A model generated the notes under the pieces. The model had not been told where the DNA came from and did no database searches. It saw nothing but the letters and a program-made list of their open reading frames with translations. A stretch of 6,657 nt of DNA from Trebonia sp. (lineage in GTDB: Bacteria > Actinomycetota > Actinomycetes > Streptosporangiales > Streptosporangiaceae). Where the stretch lies: NCBI GenBank assembly GCA_030038035.1, contig JASHPP010000739.1:1-6657 (forward strand), written 5' to 3'. The position numbers were made by a program, and so were the translations under genes. This document shows, piece by piece, positions 4,915-6,657 of the stretch. Each line of letters begins with the position of its first letter. Positions within the stretch are counted from its first letter, which is position 1.

Positions 4915-5700
4915 GTGGATTCTGTAACCGATCCCGGTCCCTGGGTGCGCGCCGTCCGCGCCTCACACGACCGGCTCGTCGGCATCGTCGCCTCCCTGGA
5001 CTCCGCTGGCCTGCGCAAGCAGTCCTACGACACGGACTGGTCGATCGCGCAGGTGCTGTCCCACCTGGGCAGCGGCGCGGAGATCTTCCAGCTGAACCTG
5101 CACGCCGGCCTGACCGGCGGCGAGCCTCCGTCGGCGGACGACTTCCGGGCGATCTGGGACGTGTGGAACGAGCGGTCGCCCGACGATCAGGCGGCCGAGA
5201 GCATCGACGCCAACGAGTCCCTGGTCACTCGCGTCGAGGCGCTCAGCGCGGAGGAGATCGCGGCGTTCCGGGTGCCCATGTTCGGCATGACGATGGACCT
5301 GGCCGGGCTGCTGCGGATGCGCCTTTCCGAGCACGCCGTGCACACCTGGGACGTCGCCGTGGCCCTCGACCCGGCCGCGCGGGTCTCCCACGAGGCGGTC
5401 GAGCTGCTGCTCCCCGGGCTGCCGCAGATGATGCCGTGGCTGGGCAAGAAGGGCGCCGACCCGGCGGTGATCGCCGTCACCACCACGGACCCGGCGGGGA
5501 CCTACACGCTCGACACCGGCGGCGTCACCCTGACGCCCGGACCAGGCGACGCCGCGACGGCCGGTTCCCTGGACCTGACGGCGGAGGCGCTGCTGCGCCT
5601 GGTCTACGGGCGGCTGGACGAGTCCGTGGTGGCGCCCGGCGAGGTACGGGCATCGGGCGTGAGCCTGCCCGGGCTGCGGGCGGTGTTCCCCGGGTTCTGA
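4915..5700 (+). CDS. Maleylpyruvate isomerase family (mycothiol-dependent, DinB-like) metalloenzyme
   Basis: Seen: 261 residues, the usual size for the family. The N-terminal four-helix DinB-like (MDMPI_N) domain has DTDWSIAQVLSHLGSGAE with His50, and SEHAVHTWDVAVAL with Glu139 and His143, giving the His...Glu-x3-His metal triad of this superfamily. Residues ~185-261 form the C-terminal SCP2-like domain (LTAEALLRLVYGRLDE). Known: characterised members use a divalent metal and mycothiol as thiol cofactor; the founding enzyme isomerises maleylpyruvate to fumarylpyruvate in gentisate degradation. Most homologues have no proven substrate. Inferred: a catalytically competent cytoplasmic mycothiol-dependent enzyme, substrate undetermined. 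No gentisate dioxygenase or fumarylpyruvate hydrolase is in view, so gentisate catabolism is not demonstrated. The neighbour on the right is convergent, 24 bases away, so it is not in the same operon. GC is very high, unlike the NACHT gene. Confidence 0.85.
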   Translation: MDSVTDPGPWVRAVRASHDRLVGIVASLDSAGLRKQSYDTDWSIAQVLSHLGSGAEIFQLNLHAGLTGGEPPSADDFRAIWDVWNERSPDDQAAESIDANESLVTRVEALSAEEIAAFRVPMFGMTMDLAGLLRMRLSEHAVHTWDVAVALDPAARVSHEAVELLLPGLPQMMPWLGKKGADPAVIAVTTTDPAGTYTLDTGGVTLTPGPGDAATAGSLDLTAEALLRLVYGRLDESVVAPGEVRASGVSLPGLRAVFPGF

Positions 5701-5701
5701 G

Positions 5702-5712
5702 GCCCGGCGGGC
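5702..5712. terminator. Small GC hairpin between convergent genes (weak candidate bidirectional terminator)
   Basis: GCCC-GGC-GGGC (5702-5712) forms a four-base-pair GC stem with a three-base loop in the 24-base gap between the convergent stops at 5700 and 5725. There is no T tract on either side, so it would be a weak, atypical terminator, and the motif can arise by chance in DNA this rich in GC. Confidence 0.2.
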
Positions 5713-5724
5713 GGCCGACGGGAA

Positions 5725-6657
5725 TCAGCCGAGGCCGGTGAACATCTCCGCGTAGTAGCGCGCAGCCGTCTCCGACGACAGCAACCGCTCCAGCCGGGCA
5801 CGCATGATCCGCTCCCTGAACGAGCCGCCCCCGACAGGGAACCCCGAGGCACCGTGCATCATCTCGGCCAGCCAGTTGGAGTACTCCTGGTACCGCCAGG
5901 TCCGCTCCAGGCAGGTGGCGGAATAGGCCCGCAGCCCGGACTCGTCACCGCTGGCCGTGAAGTCCTGGACAGCGGACGCGAAGACCTCCGCGTCGAACAG
6001 GGCGAGGTTCATTCCCTTGGCGCCCATCGGCGGGATGATGTGCGCGGAGTCGCCGAGCAGGAACAGCCGGCCATGGCTCATCGGCTCGCGGATCAGGCTG
6101 CGGAGCGGGAAGACCTCGGTCGCCGTGATCGGGCCGGCCGGCAGGTCCGGCTGGTGCAGGCGGGACTTCAGTTCGGCCCAGATCCGCTCATGCGGCCAGT
6201 CCGCGACGGTGTCCCTCTCGGCGCAGTGCAGGTAGAAGCGGCTGGCGTTCGGCCCGCGGGCGAACTGGGCCGCGTACCCGCGCTCGCCGACGGCCATCAG
6301 CGCGTGCTTGGGCGCGGGCGCGTCCGCGAGGACAGTCAGCCACCAGATGCCGTAGTCATAGGAGTGCACGGTAAGCGCGTCCGCCGGGACGCTCGCCGCG
6401 CTGACGCCCCGGTCCCCGTCACAGCCCGCGACGAAGTCGCAGCTGATCTCATGCGCCCGCCCGTCCTGGCCTGTGTAGGTGACCGCGGGCCGGTCGCTGT
6501 CCAGGTCGCGCAGCGCCACATCGGTGACCTCGAACCGCAGGTCACCGCCGTCGGCGAGGAGCGCGGCGATCAGGCCGCGGACGAGGGCCTGCTGCGGGAC
6601 CGACTTGCCCACGGCCGCCAGGCCCGGCAGGTCCTCGGCGAGCAGCCGGGACCGGCC
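5725..6657 (-). CDS. PobA-like FAD-dependent aromatic monooxygenase, partial (N-terminus beyond window), with altered active site
   Basis: Seen: about 310 codons on the minus strand, stop complete, frame open at the right edge. Residue numbers below count from the in-frame GTG at 6612, which is probably not the true start. Motifs: the DG block FVAGCDGDRGVS (60-71), PLRSLIREPM (169-178), and the GD block GRLFLLGDSAHIIPP (181-195) followed by GAKGMNLA (197-204). The overall collinearity with p-hydroxybenzoate 3-hydroxylase is close, including ...WPHERIWAELKSRL and the C-terminal helices. Known: that enzyme uses FAD and NAD(P)H to hydroxylate 4-hydroxybenzoate to protocatechuate. The missing 80-90 residues would hold the GxGxxG FAD site. 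Odd: aligned by eye, Tyr201, Ser212 and Tyr385 of the Pseudomonas enzyme are Met106, Phe117 and Phe291 here, while Arg214, Arg220 and Tyr222 are kept. Inferred: a hydroxylase of this fold acting on a related but different aromatic substrate. I therefore withhold the symbol pobA. Confidence 0.8.
   Translation of the reverse strand, partial: GRSRLLAEDLPGLAAVGKSVPQQALVRGLIAALLADGGDLRFEVTDVALRDLDSDRPAVTYTGQDGRAHEISCDFVAGCDGDRGVSAASVPADALTVHSYDYGIWWLTVLADAPAPKHALMAVGERGYAAQFARGPNASRFYLHCAERDTVADWPHERIWAELKSRLHQPDLPAGPITATEVFPLRSLIREPMSHGRLFLLGDSAHIIPPMGAKGMNLALFDAEVFASAVQDFTASGDESGLRAYSATCLERTWRYQEYSNWLAEMMHGASGFPVGGGSFRERIMRARLERLLSSETAARYYAEMFTGLG

Noticed and set aside
4800..5741. 313-codon plus-strand open frame overlapping the isomerase gene
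   Set aside because: Extremely Arg/Gly/Ala-rich product in another frame of a gene that has an intact metal triad and family-typical length.
1..6657. CRISPR arrays, tRNA or rRNA genes
   Set aside because: No spaced direct repeats of 20-40 bases and no cloverleaf or rRNA-like sequence seen; the only tandem array is the GGGA tract.

Overview
The window looks like chromosomal DNA of a high-GC actinobacterium, of Streptomyces or Streptosporangiales type. The reasons are strong GC bias at third codon positions, frequent GTG starts, an enzyme of the mycothiol-dependent maleylpyruvate isomerase family (mycothiol is an actinobacterial thiol), and several genes whose TAnnnT -10 box sits 6-8 bases before the start codon, the layout of leaderless actinobacterial transcripts.

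Layout. (1) 11-3025, plus strand: a 1004-residue NACHT-type STAND NTPase with a helical, partly HEAT-like C-terminal half, ending in a canonical RanBP2-type zinc finger. Its frame is open to the left edge, so an N-terminal effector domain may lie outside the window. (2) 3026-3586: no intact gene. It holds an IS982-like transposase N-terminus that loses similarity after about 35 codons, then a short unassigned open frame preceded by a near-ideal Shine-Dalgarno sequence but lacking a well-placed ATG/GTG. I read this as a scar of mobile-element decay. (3) 4375-3587, minus strand: a two-gene module of a small charged protein followed by an AbiEii-like minimal nucleotidyltransferase, resembling a type IV toxin-antitoxin pair. 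(4) 4501-4849: two broken, convergent genes (a small actinobacterial protein on plus, the N-terminus of a SAM-dependent methyltransferase on minus) joined tail to tail. Beside the junction is a (GGGA)n microsatellite with strong G-quadruplex potential. (5) 4915-5700, plus: an intact maleylpyruvate isomerase/DinB-like metalloenzyme with a complete His-Glu-His metal triad. (6) 6657-5725, minus: the C-terminal three quarters of a flavin monooxygenase of the p-hydroxybenzoate hydroxylase (PobA) fold, in which the two tyrosines of the known proton relay and a substrate-binding serine appear to be replaced.

The left and right parts differ. The left part (NACHT protein, IS scar, nucleotidyltransferase pair) has defence-island character. 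The NACHT gene also has visibly lower GC: one line I counted, 2161-2220, is 50%, against 78% for 5581-5640 in the isomerase gene. The right part is ordinary high-GC metabolic DNA whose two enzymes belong to families known from aromatic-compound metabolism. They are convergent rather than co-operonic, so a joint pathway is only a possibility.

The best candidate for something undescribed is the NACHT protein with a C-terminal RanBP2-type finger. The second is the PobA-like enzyme with a rebuilt active site. All family assignments are from motif reading and memory; no searches were run.
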